From JBJXFY01 sp046155815 (lineage in GTDB: Bacteria; Verrucomicrobiota; Verrucomicrobiia; Limisphaerales; CAIMTB01), in contig JBJXFY010000400.1 in the NCBI GenBank assembly GCA_046155815.1, positions 1 to 11,931 of the forward strand: a stretch of 11,931 bases of DNA. The letters run 5' to 3'. The position numbers and the translations under genes were made by a program. Under the pieces are notes generated by a model, which was given only the letters and a program-made list of their open reading frames with translations, was not told the DNA's origin and did no database searches. Numbering within the stretch: position 1 is the first letter of the stretch; each line of letters begins with the position of its first letter. This document shows positions 1 to 7,181 of the stretch, piece after piece.

Positions 1-651
1 CTCCTGCGGGTCAAAGCCGGCCGTCGGCGACGCCGTGATGTTCCGCACGTTGTCCACGCCGGAGCCCTTCGCGGTGAGGCCGAGGGACTGCAGGCGGGTG
101 ACGGTGTTCACCAGGTTCTTCGGCGCGAGGCCGCGGACCTGGAGGTTGGACCGTGTCGTAATGGCCGACTTGCCGTCGCCGTAGTCGTCCGCGAGGTCGG
201 CGAGGCCGCGGAGCTGCGCGGCGGTCAGCTCGCCGGCCGGGATGCGGCAGCGCAGCATGAAGCTCGGCTGCGCCGGCGCGACGTAGAACAGCCCGTGGTA
301 GCGGAACCGGAAGGTGTCCGCCTCGTCCGGAAACTTGTTCTGCTCGGCGGGCTCCATCAGCCGGTCCCAGGCGTCCAGCCCGTGCAGCTCGTGCTTCCAC
401 AGTTCCTGCTTGGTGACCTCGGAGAGCGGCGTGCCGTGGATCGTCTCCTCCGCCGCGGGCGCGGCGAGGTTCGGCCCGCCGGCCGCGGTGTCCGCGGTGA
501 ACTGCCCGCCGACGGTGATCCCGACGTAGGGGAAAAGCCGGCGCTGCGCGAGGCCGGCCATCAGCCCGGCGAGATATTCCTTTTGCTCGGCGGTGAAGCC
601 GCCGCCGGGCGGCGTGGGCGGCGTGGCGGGAAGGGGCGGGGCGGCGGTCAT
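1..651 (-). CDS. nirA: Assimilatory nitrite reductase, NirA family (N-terminal part, 3' end beyond window)
   Basis: Reading the minus strand from the ATG at 651 gives 217 codons open to the window edge. After a Pro-rich leader of about 17 residues comes GFTAEQKEYLAGLMAGL, then a region typical of the nitrite/sulfite reductase ferredoxin-like half domain. It includes FMLRCRIPAGELTAAQLRGL, the strongly conserved TTRSNLQVRGL, and DNVRNITASPTAGFDPQE at the edge. The family reduces nitrite to ammonium with six electrons, using siroheme and a [4Fe-4S] cluster bound by C-terminal cysteines that lie outside this window. The ATG is 4 nt after the nasA stop codon, so the gene is the last visible member of the operon and probably co-translated with nasA. 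The visible part shows no frameshift or stop. A sulfite reductase has a similar fold, but the position right after a nitrate reductase favours nitrite. Confidence 0.88.
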   Translation of the reverse strand, partial: MTAAPPLPATPPTPPGGGFTAEQKEYLAGLMAGLAQRRLFPYVGITVGGQFTADTAAGGPNLAAPAAEETIHGTPLSEVTKQELWKHELHGLDAWDRLMEPAEQNKFPDEADTFRFRYHGLFYVAPAQPSFMLRCRIPAGELTAAQLRGLADLADDYGDGKSAITTRSNLQVRGLAPKNLVNTVTRLQSLGLTAKGSGVDNVRNITASPTAGFDPQE

Positions 652-655
652 GGCG

Positions 656-2943
656 TCAGTGAGTCAGCGCCTCAACCCGCACGGCGCAGTGCTTGTAGGC
701 CGGCTGGCGCGAGTGCGGGTCGAAGGCAGGGAACGTGAGGCGGTTCACCTCGGCGTAGTGCATCGGCAGGAAGACCTGGCCCGGCTGCACACCGGTCGTG
801 AGGAACACCGCGGCCTCGAGCGCGCCACGCCGTGAGGTGATGCGCACATGGCCGTCGTCTGCCACGCCAAGCCGCACGGCGTCGGCGGGATGAAGCTCCG
901 CGTACACGCCCGCGGGATGGAGCTGGCGGAGGATCGCCGACTTTCCAGTACGCGTCTGCGTGTGCCACTGCGCGCTGGTGCCGCGGCCGGTGAGGAGTTT
1001 GAAGGGATACTCCGCGTCCGCCCGTTCGGGCGGCGGCTGCGGCGGTTCGAAGTGAAACCGTGCGCGACCGTCCGGCGTGAAGAACCGGCCGTCGGCGAAG
1101 AGGCGGCGTTCGGGTGGGGGATGGGGTCTGACGTCCGGCTTCTGGGGCGCCGTGATCCGCGGCCCCAGGTGCCAGACGCCAGACGCCGGACCCTCCTCCC
1201 GTGGCCACGGCCACTGGATTCTCCCCTCCGCCTCGAGCTGCGCGTACCCCCCGATCCCCGTGATGTCGCAGGGCTGCGCGGCCGAGCAGCGTTGCAGGAT
1301 TCGGAACACCGCCTCGGGCGAGTTCCATTCGCGGAACATCTCGCCGCAGCCCCAAGCCTCCGCCACGAGCCGCACGATGTTGAAGTCGCTCAGCGCCTCG
1401 CCGGGCGGCCGGCGCACGCGGCGGATCACGCCGAAGCGCCGTTCCGAGTTGATGTACGTGCCCTCCTTCTCATCCCAGCCCGCGGCGGGCAGGACAAGGT
1501 GCGCCTGCCTCGCCGTCTCCGTCGTCGCGTACAGGTCCTGCACGACGAGAAACTCCAGCCGGCCCAGCAGATCGTTGAACTCGCGCTGGTGAATCCACGA
1601 GTGCGCGCCGTTGGTGGCCACGACCCAAAGCCCCTTCACCACGCCGTGGCGGATGCCGTCCACGATCTGGTCGTAGGCCCACGAGTTCTCCGCTGGGATG
1701 CGCTCGACGGGAAGGCCGGTGGCCGCGGCGATCTTCGTGCGATGGTCCGCATTCGTGAACTCGTACCCGCCCAGCAGGTTCGTCGTGTTGCTGAAGAGCC
1801 GGCTGCCCATCGCGTTGCACTGGCCCGTGATCGAGTTCGCGCCGGTCCCCGGCCGGCCGATGTTTCCCGTCATCAACGCGAGGTTGATGACCGCCTGCGC
1901 CGTGCGCGTGGCCTGGTGGCCCTGGTTCACGCCCATCGTCCACCAGAAGCTCGCCGCACGCCCGCGCCCGGTGGTGTCAGCCGCGCGCACGATTTCCCCG
2001 ACCGTCAGCCCGGTCTCGGCCGCGACGCGGTCCGGCGTGAACGGCCGGACGAACTCGCGGAACTCCGCGAAGCCCGTTGTGTGCGCCGCGACGAACGCCG
2101 CGTCCACGCGGCCCGCCTCGACGAGCAGGTGCGCGAGGCCGTACAGCAGCGCGAGGTCGGATTTCGGCCGCAGCGCGAGATGCTGCGTGGCCGCCGCGGC
2201 CGTCTCCGTGCGGCGCGGGTCGAGGACGAGGATTGCCGGCCGGTTTCGGTTCCGCAGCACGCGCTGCCACAGGATCGGGTGCGCGATGCAGAGGTTTGAA
2301 CCGACGAACACCAGCACGTCCGACTGCTCGAAGTCCGCGTAGGTGAATGGAGGCGCATCGAAGCCGAAGCTCTGCTTGTACGCCGCCACCGCCGTGGCCA
2401 TGCACTGCCGCGTGTTACCGTCGCCGTGGCGGAGGCCCATCCCGAGCTTCGCCACCGCGCCCAGCAGCGCGAGCTCCTCGGTCGGAATCTGCCCCGTGCC
2501 CAGCCACGCGAGCGAGTCAGGGCCGTGGCGCTGCTGGATGGCCTTGAAGTGCGCCGTGAATTCACCGGGCGCCGCGGCCCAGTCCACCGGCACCAGCTCG
2601 CCGCCGGCGTTGCGCAGCAGCGGCGTCGTCGCGCGGTCCGGCGCATCGAGCGGCGTGAGCGCCTCCCAGCCTTTGGGCAAGCCATTCCTAGGTCCACCGG
2701 GTAGGCCGGGTCGGGCGTGAGGTTCACGGCCTCGCCGTCACGCAGGTGCAGGCGGAGGTTGCAGCCGGTGGAGCAGTAGCCACACACCGAGCCCACCGTG
2801 GCCTCGGGTGCCAGCCGCGCGGGAACCTGGCCGAGGCCGAAGCCGCCCGGCTGGCGCACCAGCTCAGCCGTCATCGGCCCGGACCATCGGCGAAGCAGCG
2901 AGTCAGCCGGCGGCGTGGATGTGGGCGACCCCCGGAAGCTCAT
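656..2943 (-). CDS. nasA: Assimilatory molybdenum nitrate reductase catalytic subunit, interrupted by a one-base frameshift
   Basis: This enzyme reduces nitrate to nitrite at a bis-MGD molybdenum centre. The frame opens at the ATG at 2943 and carries an N-terminal cluster motif C54-x2-C57-x3-C61-x27-C89, typical of NasA/NapA [4Fe-4S] binding. At about 2670-2673 one base is missing, and the protein continues in the next frame as PKGWEALTPLDAP down to the TGA at 656-658. Repaired length is about 762 residues, normal for the family. Later landmarks are TRQCMATAVAAYK (probable Mo-ligand Cys, about residue 181), VFVGSNLCIAHP, LALMTGNIGRPGTGANS, ITGQCNAMGSR, and the C-terminal dinucleotide-binding domain with LLTGRGTSAQWHT and VFLPMHYAEVNRLTFP. 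No Tat or Sec signal is visible, so it should be cytoplasmic. The start overlaps the upstream gene by 4 bases (ATGA), which supports 2943. An extra in-frame segment comes from a palindromic repeat at 1113-1193. Confidence 0.9.
1113..1193. repeat. Palindromic GTCTGGC-heptamer repeat inside nasA
   Basis: Two arms built of seven-base units of the form GTCYGGC face each other. Arm 1 (1123-1148, plus strand) reads as TCTGAC, GTCCGGC, TTCTGGGGC. Arm 2 (1162-1193, read on the minus strand) reads as TCCGGC, GTCTGGC, GTCTGGC, ACCTGGGGC, with one extra unit. The tip pairs CTGGGGC with GCCCCAG. Arm 1 is preceded by GGTGGGGGATGG, and that G-rich stretch plus arm 1 recurs almost unchanged at 4276-4308. 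It adds roughly 25-30 residues to NasA, between QWPWP and ERRLFADGRF, without breaking the frame. Confidence 0.7.
2668..2674 (-). other. Frameshift point in nasA
   Basis: Upstream of this point the nasA frame reads LGMACPK; downstream, the frame shifted by one reads PKGWEALTPL. The family motif is MACPKGW, so a single base (most simply one G after AAG) has been lost. Only a TTG at 2680 could restart translation, and that would omit the whole Fe-S domain. It could be a true mutation or a base-calling error in a short homopolymer region. Confidence 0.85.
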
Positions 2944-4211
2944 CGCGCCGCCCCTCCCGGCATCCGTTCCGGCGACACCGCCGTGAAGAACAGGTGCCTC
3001 TCGATCAGTTCCGACGCGAGCAGCAGCGACGTGCCGAAGCCCGCAATCAAGGCCCGGCCCGGCCCTTCATCGGCGAGGCCGGGCAGCATCAAGGTCGCGC
3101 CCATCAGGGCCAGCGCGACTCGCACCGCCGCGCGGGGACGCAGCGGCCCGGCCAGCAGCGCGGCGCTCCGCCGCAGCGGCGTCCAGGCCGCATCGCTGGC
3201 GTGCCTGCGCACGGCAGACTCCGCGGCCAGCTTGAGGCCCAAAACGCCCACGCCGGCCGCCGCCAGCCACCTGCCCGCCGGTGCGCCGGCCGCCACGGCC
3301 AGCGCCGGCCCGACCACGCCGGCCGTGCCGAAGAAGCGGAGGAAAGTAGGGCCCGCGGTCCAGAAATGGCGCTTCGTCGCGACATACACCATTGCGGAGG
3401 CGAACACGCCGACGAGGCCGGTAGCGGCGGTGAGCACGCCGAGCCTGCCGCGCCACGGCACCAGCGTCCCCAACCATGGCGAGGCGGCCACCAGCGCGGC
3501 CAGCCCGGCAAAAGCGCCGAGCGCAAGAATCTCCCGGCTCAGCCAGGAACGCCGCCAGCCGAGGAACGCGCGCCACGCGCGCGCCGGCTGGCCGAGATGC
3601 AGCGGACTGGCCCCCATGCCCGCCAGCAGCAGCACGAAGGATGCCGCCACCAGCTCGCCCGGGGCCGGCGCGTGGGCCAGCCGCAGCGCCGCGTCCGCCG
3701 CAAACCCGCCCGCCGCCGCCTGGGTCAGCACGAGCATCGCCGCAAGGGGATGATGCGGGTCCGCCGGCGCGGCCTGCGCCTCGTCCGCCGCGGTGAGGAC
3801 GGGAAGCGCCGGATTCTGAGAAACGTAGCGCGTCGTCGGAAGTGTCAGCGATGGCCGCGGCGAGGCCGGGAGGAAGGTGTTTCCATTATCCAACCTGAGA
3901 AATGAGGTTCCTGCCGGTTCTGGCTCCCTCACGCCGGTTCCGCCGGCCTTCGGCAGAACGCCCGTCGTCACTTCCGAGTGACCCACCACCCGGATGCGGA
4001 TCGCCTCGTTCGGGCACGCCCGAACGCACGCCGGCGCCTCACCCGCCGCCAGCCGGCCGTGGCACAGGTCACATTTCCGCACGATGCCGAGGCGGGCCGA
4101 GTACTTCGGCACCTCGTACGGGCACATCATCACGCGGAACTGGCAGCCGATGCACTGGTCATCGAGGTGCCGCACGATGCCGGTGGCGGGATCCTTGTCG
4201 TAGGCCAGCAC
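2940..4211 (-). CDS. DmsB-like ferredoxin C-terminal half fused to DmsC-like membrane anchor
   Basis: This is the downstream part of one reading frame that begins at 4640 and is cut by a TGA at 4317-4319. The open part can be read from a GTG at 4211, but that is probably an internal codon. Residues 1-75 carry iron-sulfur ligands: CIGC followed by MMCP, then CDLC and CVRACP. About eight hydrophobic segments follow (roughly 156-178, 186-204, 228-246, 257-278, 290-310, 316-332, 362-380, 387-411). Between them, SPLHLGQPARAW followed by SWLSREI matches the signature of DmsC-type quinol-oxidising anchors. The family passes electrons from membrane quinol through four Fe-S clusters to a molybdoenzyme. 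The 4-base overlap with nasA points to NasA as partner. DmsB and DmsC are separate proteins in E. coli; here they share one frame. In the cluster motif after CIGC an Arg stands where a Cys is usual. Confidence 0.82.
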   Translation of the reverse strand: MLAYDKDPATGIVRHLDDQCIGCQFRVMMCPYEVPKYSARLGIVRKCDLCHGRLAAGEAPACVRACPNEAIRIRVVGHSEVTTGVLPKAGGTGVREPEPAGTSFLRLDNGNTFLPASPRPSLTLPTTRYVSQNPALPVLTAADEAQAAPADPHHPLAAMLVLTQAAAGGFAADAALRLAHAPAPGELVAASFVLLLAGMGASPLHLGQPARAWRAFLGWRRSWLSREILALGAFAGLAALVAASPWLGTLVPWRGRLGVLTAATGLVGVFASAMVYVATKRHFWTAGPTFLRFFGTAGVVGPALAVAAGAPAGRWLAAAGVGVLGLKLAAESAVRRHASDAAWTPLRRSAALLAGPLRPRAAVRVALALMGATLMLPGLADEGPGRALIAGFGTSLLLASELIERHLFFTAVSPERMPGGAAR

Positions 4212-4275
4212 CGGACAGCCGTGCGCGCAGCCTGGCTCGACGCAGTGATGACAGGCCGTGGTGACGTGCTGAAGA

Positions 4276-4308
4276 TGGGGGATGGGTCTGGCGTCCGGCG
4301 TCTGGGGT
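4276..4308. repeat. Second copy of the G-rich / GTCYGGC repeat, inside dmsB
   Basis: On the plus strand this reads TGGGGGATGGG followed by TCTGGC, GTCCGGC, GTCTGGGG. It matches 1115-1147 in nasA at all but about three positions, counting one single-base gap. Only one arm is present; the sequence on the far side (4311-4350) does not form the matching arm. It lies between codons for RRVG and HVTTACHHC, 9 bases from the in-frame stop. Confidence 0.7.
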
Positions 4309-4316
4309 CTTGGACC

Positions 4317-4640
4317 TCAAGGCCAGTGAGTCACAGGTGACCAGCGGCCGACGCGACGCCAGCTCCCGCCATCCTCGAGGCCGTTGAGCGAGTGACACGC
4401 GGTCACGCAGGCCTTGCAGCCCGAGCAGGCGTCGAGATCCACCTCGAAGGCGTACTGTTCGCCCGGCCCCGGCGGCGTGGCCGGCAGCACCGCACGGTAG
4501 GCGGCCCCGCCGGCCGGGGCCGCCACGAGGCGTTCATGCCACGCGGTGAAGCGTTCCACCGCCGTGTGCGAACGCTCGGCGCCGAGCAGCTCGTCCACGA
4601 GCGTGCGGAGCGGCGGGGAGCTGGCGGCGGCGCGGACCAT
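4317..4640 (-). pseudogene. N-terminal piece of the DmsB-DmsC fusion, ended by an in-frame TGA
   Basis: From the ATG at 4640 the frame gives 107 residues. Residues 1-65 form a leader with HTAVERFTAWHERLV, then YAFEVDLDACSGCKACVTAC supplies the first cluster motif C-x2-C-x2-C-x3-C, followed by HSLNGLEDGGSWRRVG. After that come 9 unfamiliar residues and a TGA at codon 108. The same frame continues past the stop into a stretch read from the repeat at 4276-4308 and then LQHVTTACHHCVEPGCAHGC, the second cluster motif, and on into the 2940-4211 frame. The repaired frame would be 566 codons. Homologues, as I recall them, have about a dozen fewer residues between RRVG and HVTTACHHC, so an insertion probably brought in the extra sequence. 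The ATG lies 19 nt after the porin stop. Without readthrough, cluster 1 is separated from the rest of the protein and the electron path is broken. Confidence 0.75.
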
Positions 4641-4659
4641 GCAGTGAGTTCAAGTCACT

Positions 4660-6216
4660 TCAAAAGCGCACCATGAGCTGCGCATAGAACCAGTCGGCGT
4701 CCTGCGAGCCGACCTGGCTGAAGGTCTCGCGGACGTAGTTCCCGCGGAAGAAATGCGCGTACCCGGCCTCAATCGTCGCGAACTTCGTCAGCGCATAGCC
4801 GGCGATCACGTCCAGCTCATAGCCGAGGAAGCCGTCGTAGGCGGGATTCCGTCCGTAGCCGCGCCCGCTGCCCGTGGCGCCGGCCGAACCGGGAGCCTGC
4901 CGGGCGATGCCGGCGACGTTGTAGAAGCGGTCGTCCGTGTCCGCGAGCCACAGCGCGTGCGCCTCGATGGCCGTGGACAGCCGCGGCACCGGCTTCATCG
5001 AGAAAATGGTGCGCAGGTCGTGGACGTTCTGCCATGGCACGAGGTCCATGTAGCCGTAGAACTTGTGGTTCGTCGGATAGAGGTTGTCGAAGGTCCCGTG
5101 GGTGGCGTCGTTCGGGTCGCCGTCACCCGAGGCGTAGGCGTACTCGATGGCGAACCGCGGCGTCCCGAAGTAGTCTGGCAGCGTGTAGCCGACGTTGAAC
5201 GATGCGGCGAGGGCCTCGTGGTCGTCGCGTTCGTTGGCGCGCACGCCCGTGGCGGGACGCTTCCAGTTCCCCAACTGGCCGGCGGCCTCGACCGTGTAGT
5301 CGAAGTTTCCCAACTCGTTCGTGGCGGATCGCAGGCGGATGCCGACGGTGTAGATGTCGCGCGCGGAGGTGTTGAATGGTGCGGGCGTCACGTTCGGCGC
5401 CTTCAGGAGCGCCGCCTCGGGACTTACGTTGCGGGCGAGGAGGTAGAACTCGGTCCAGTTCTTCGGAATCTTCCGCGTATTGAAGTAGAGGCCCGAGAAC
5501 CATTCATAGTCATTGACCGTATTGAAGTTGTTGTCATCGGGCACGACGATGCGGCCGGTGAAGGCGTCCACGCCGAACCAGCCGTTCTGCCAGCGGACCT
5601 TTGCGGCGTCGAAGACGCGGCCGATGTTGTTCCACGCGAATCCGCCGATGAGCCGCTCGTCGCCGTAGTTCAGCTCCTGCCGGCCGACCTTGAGCGAGAG
5701 CGGGAACTCCTTGTGGTTGCCCAGCGTGAAGAACGCCTGGTGCAGGTCCACCGGGCCGTCCGACTCGGGGCTTGAGCCGGAGGGGATGTTGGGGGCGGAA
5801 CCGCGGTCATCACCGGTCACCGCGCTGCTGCGGCCCTCGACCAGGGCGCTCCACCACTCGTCCGTGTAGCCGACGCGGGCGAGCACCTTGCTGGCCAGGA
5901 AGCTGTTGTCATTCGAGATGCCGCCGGGATTGACGGAGCGGGCCACCTCGGCCGTGGCGAAGTCACTGTTCGGCGGGGCGGCGAGGTGGTTTTCCCGCAG
6001 CTCGTAGCGCAGCCGGACCGAGCCGCTGAGATCCCAGTTGGCGAGGTAGGCGTCCTTGTTCCTCAGGTACTGGTCGAGGAAGCCGGGAAACGGCGCCGGC
6101 GGGGGAGGCGGGGCGTACTGCGCCGCGGCGTCAGGAAGCAGCGCGGCGAGGCATGAACAGGCCGCAGCGAATCGGGCGGGGAACGGTGTTTGTTTCATGG
6201 GTTGGTGCGACAACAT
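4660..6216 (-). CDS. Outer-membrane porin, alginate-export (AlgE-like) family
   Basis: The frame is open from ATG 6216. An inner ATG at 6198 gives a cleaner Sec signal (MKQTPFPARF, hydrophobic core, cleavage near DAAA-Q), so 512 residues from 6198 is the more likely protein. A Pro-rich stretch follows, then a body rich in alternating aromatic strands: LSGSVRLRYEL, EWWSALVEGRSSA, FPLSLKVGRQELNYGDERL, IGGFAWNNIGRVFDAAKVRW, RFAIEYAYASGDGDPN. It ends in QLMVRF with the terminal Phe common in beta-barrel proteins. The GRQEL-GDERL-G and FDAAKVRW pattern is typical of the alginate-export family. It is placed 34 nt after the transporter ATPase remnant and 19 nt before dmsB, so nitrate or nitrite passage is a reasonable inference; alginate export is not suggested by any neighbour. 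No lesion is visible. No strong ribosome site precedes either ATG. Confidence 0.82.
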   Translation of the reverse strand: MLSHQPMKQTPFPARFAAACSCLAALLPDAAAQYAPPPPPAPFPGFLDQYLRNKDAYLANWDLSGSVRLRYELRENHLAAPPNSDFATAEVARSVNPGGISNDNSFLASKVLARVGYTDEWWSALVEGRSSAVTGDDRGSAPNIPSGSSPESDGPVDLHQAFFTLGNHKEFPLSLKVGRQELNYGDERLIGGFAWNNIGRVFDAAKVRWQNGWFGVDAFTGRIVVPDDNNFNTVNDYEWFSGLYFNTRKIPKNWTEFYLLARNVSPEAALLKAPNVTPAPFNTSARDIYTVGIRLRSATNELGNFDYTVEAAGQLGNWKRPATGVRANERDDHEALAASFNVGYTLPDYFGTPRFAIEYAYASGDGDPNDATHGTFDNLYPTNHKFYGYMDLVPWQNVHDLRTIFSMKPVPRLSTAIEAHALWLADTDDRFYNVAGIARQAPGSAGATGSGRGYGRNPAYDGFLGYELDVIAGYALTKFATIEAGYAHFFRGNYVRETFSQVGSQDADWFYAQLMVRF

Positions 6217-6250
6217 GGTGTGGACCGAAGGGGGCCGGCCTTGACGCGGG

Positions 6251-6877
6251 TCACGCCGCCAGCGCGACGGCCTCCGGCGGCCGTTTCCGGCGGTGGGCGT
6301 GAATCTCCAGAAACCCGATCAGCCGCTCGCGCAGCGGATAATAGCCGGGGTGCTCCATCACGGCCTTGCGGTCGCGCGGGCGCGGGAAGTGGACGGGCAC
6401 GATGTCCCCGACCTCGGCGGCCGGACCGTCCGTCATGCAGACCACGCGGTCGCTGAGGTACAGCGCTTCGTCCACGTCATGCGTGACCATGAGCGCGGTG
6501 ATGCGGTTCTTGCGCCACAGCTCGAGCAGCACGGCCTGCAGCTCGTAGCGGGTGAGCGAGTCAAGCATCCCGAAGGGCTCGTCGAGCAGGAGCATCTTCG
6601 GCTTGAGCGCAAAGGCGCGCGCGATGCCGACACGCTGGCGCATGCCCTGGCTGAGTTCGGGGGGGCGCTTGTCCATCGCGTCCGCCAGGCCGACGACGCT
6701 GAGGTAGTATTCGGCGATCTGTGCGCGCTCGGCATGGGGCGCGGTAAAAAAGACCTGGTTTACGCCCAGCATGACATTCTCCTTCGCCGTCATCCAGGGC
6801 AGCAGGGAGGGCGACTGGAACACCATGCCGCGGTCCGGTCCCGGGCCGCCCAGCTCGCGGCCGGCGAGGATGATGCC
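6251..6877 (-). pseudogene. Nitrate ABC transporter ATPase (second of two), 5' truncated
   Basis: The recognisable homology starts at about 6877 with GIILAGRELGGPGPDRG and runs to the TGA at 6251. It contains the Q-loop region MVFQSPSLLPW, the signature PELSQGMRQRVGIARA (LSQGM rather than LSGGQ, as is common in the Nrt/Tau group), Walker B KMLLLDEPFG and the H-loop ALMVTHDVDEALYLSDRV. The N-terminal third with Walker A is absent: upstream of 6877 lies the signature region of another ATPase in a different frame. An ATG at 6826 would allow a 191-residue piece, but without Walker A it could not hydrolyse ATP normally. The sequence best fits NrtD/NrtC-type subunits for nitrate, nitrite or cyanate; sulfonate (SsuB/TauB) is a relative, but the neighbours argue for nitrate. 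Confidence 0.82.
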
Positions 6878-7181
6878 GCATGCCGCCGGACAGCTCGGCC
6901 GGCACCTTCTGCGCGGCGGGCGTCAGGTTCACCATTGCGATGAACCTCCGGACGTGCGCGGCGCGCTGCTCCGCCGTCCACGGCGGGAACACCTGGTCCA
7001 CGGCCAGCGCGACGTTCTCCGTGACCGTGATCCAAGGGAGCAGCGAGTAGTTCTGGAACACGAGGCCGCGGTCGGGTCCGGGGCCGTCCATCTCCTCGCC
7101 GTCCAGCTTCACCGTGCCGGCATCGGGCCGGATCAGCCCGGCGAGGAGTGACATCAGCGTGGTCTTGCCCGCGCCGGAGCC
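6876..7181 (-). pseudogene. Nitrate ABC transporter ATPase (first of two), internal fragment only
   Basis: In the minus-strand frame starting at 7181 the sequence reads GSGAGKTTLMSLLAGL (Walker A), then GPGPDRGLVFQNYSLLPW (Q-loop region), ENVALAVDQVFPPW and finally PAELSGGM, where the signature motif stops. Beyond about 6877 this frame becomes nonsense, while a different frame picks up the middle of a second ATPase. The part before Walker A is also missing and replaced by nrtA sequence in another frame. The shared GPGPDRG-VFQ-SLLPW block shows that the two ATPases are close paralogues, as in tandem nrtC/nrtD. About 100 of the usual 260 or so residues remain, so the fragment cannot act as an ATPase. 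Confidence 0.82.

Noticed and set aside
848..2299. Long plus-strand frame of 483 codons opposite nasA
   Set aside because: It is the antisense shadow of nasA in GC-rich DNA. The translation is Arg/Ala-rich without motifs, while the minus strand reads as an unmistakable molybdoenzyme.
2746..3905. Overlapping plus-strand frames of more than 300 codons opposite the DmsC-like anchor
   Set aside because: They are low-complexity Arg/Ala/Pro translations with no family features, and they lie opposite clear membrane segments.
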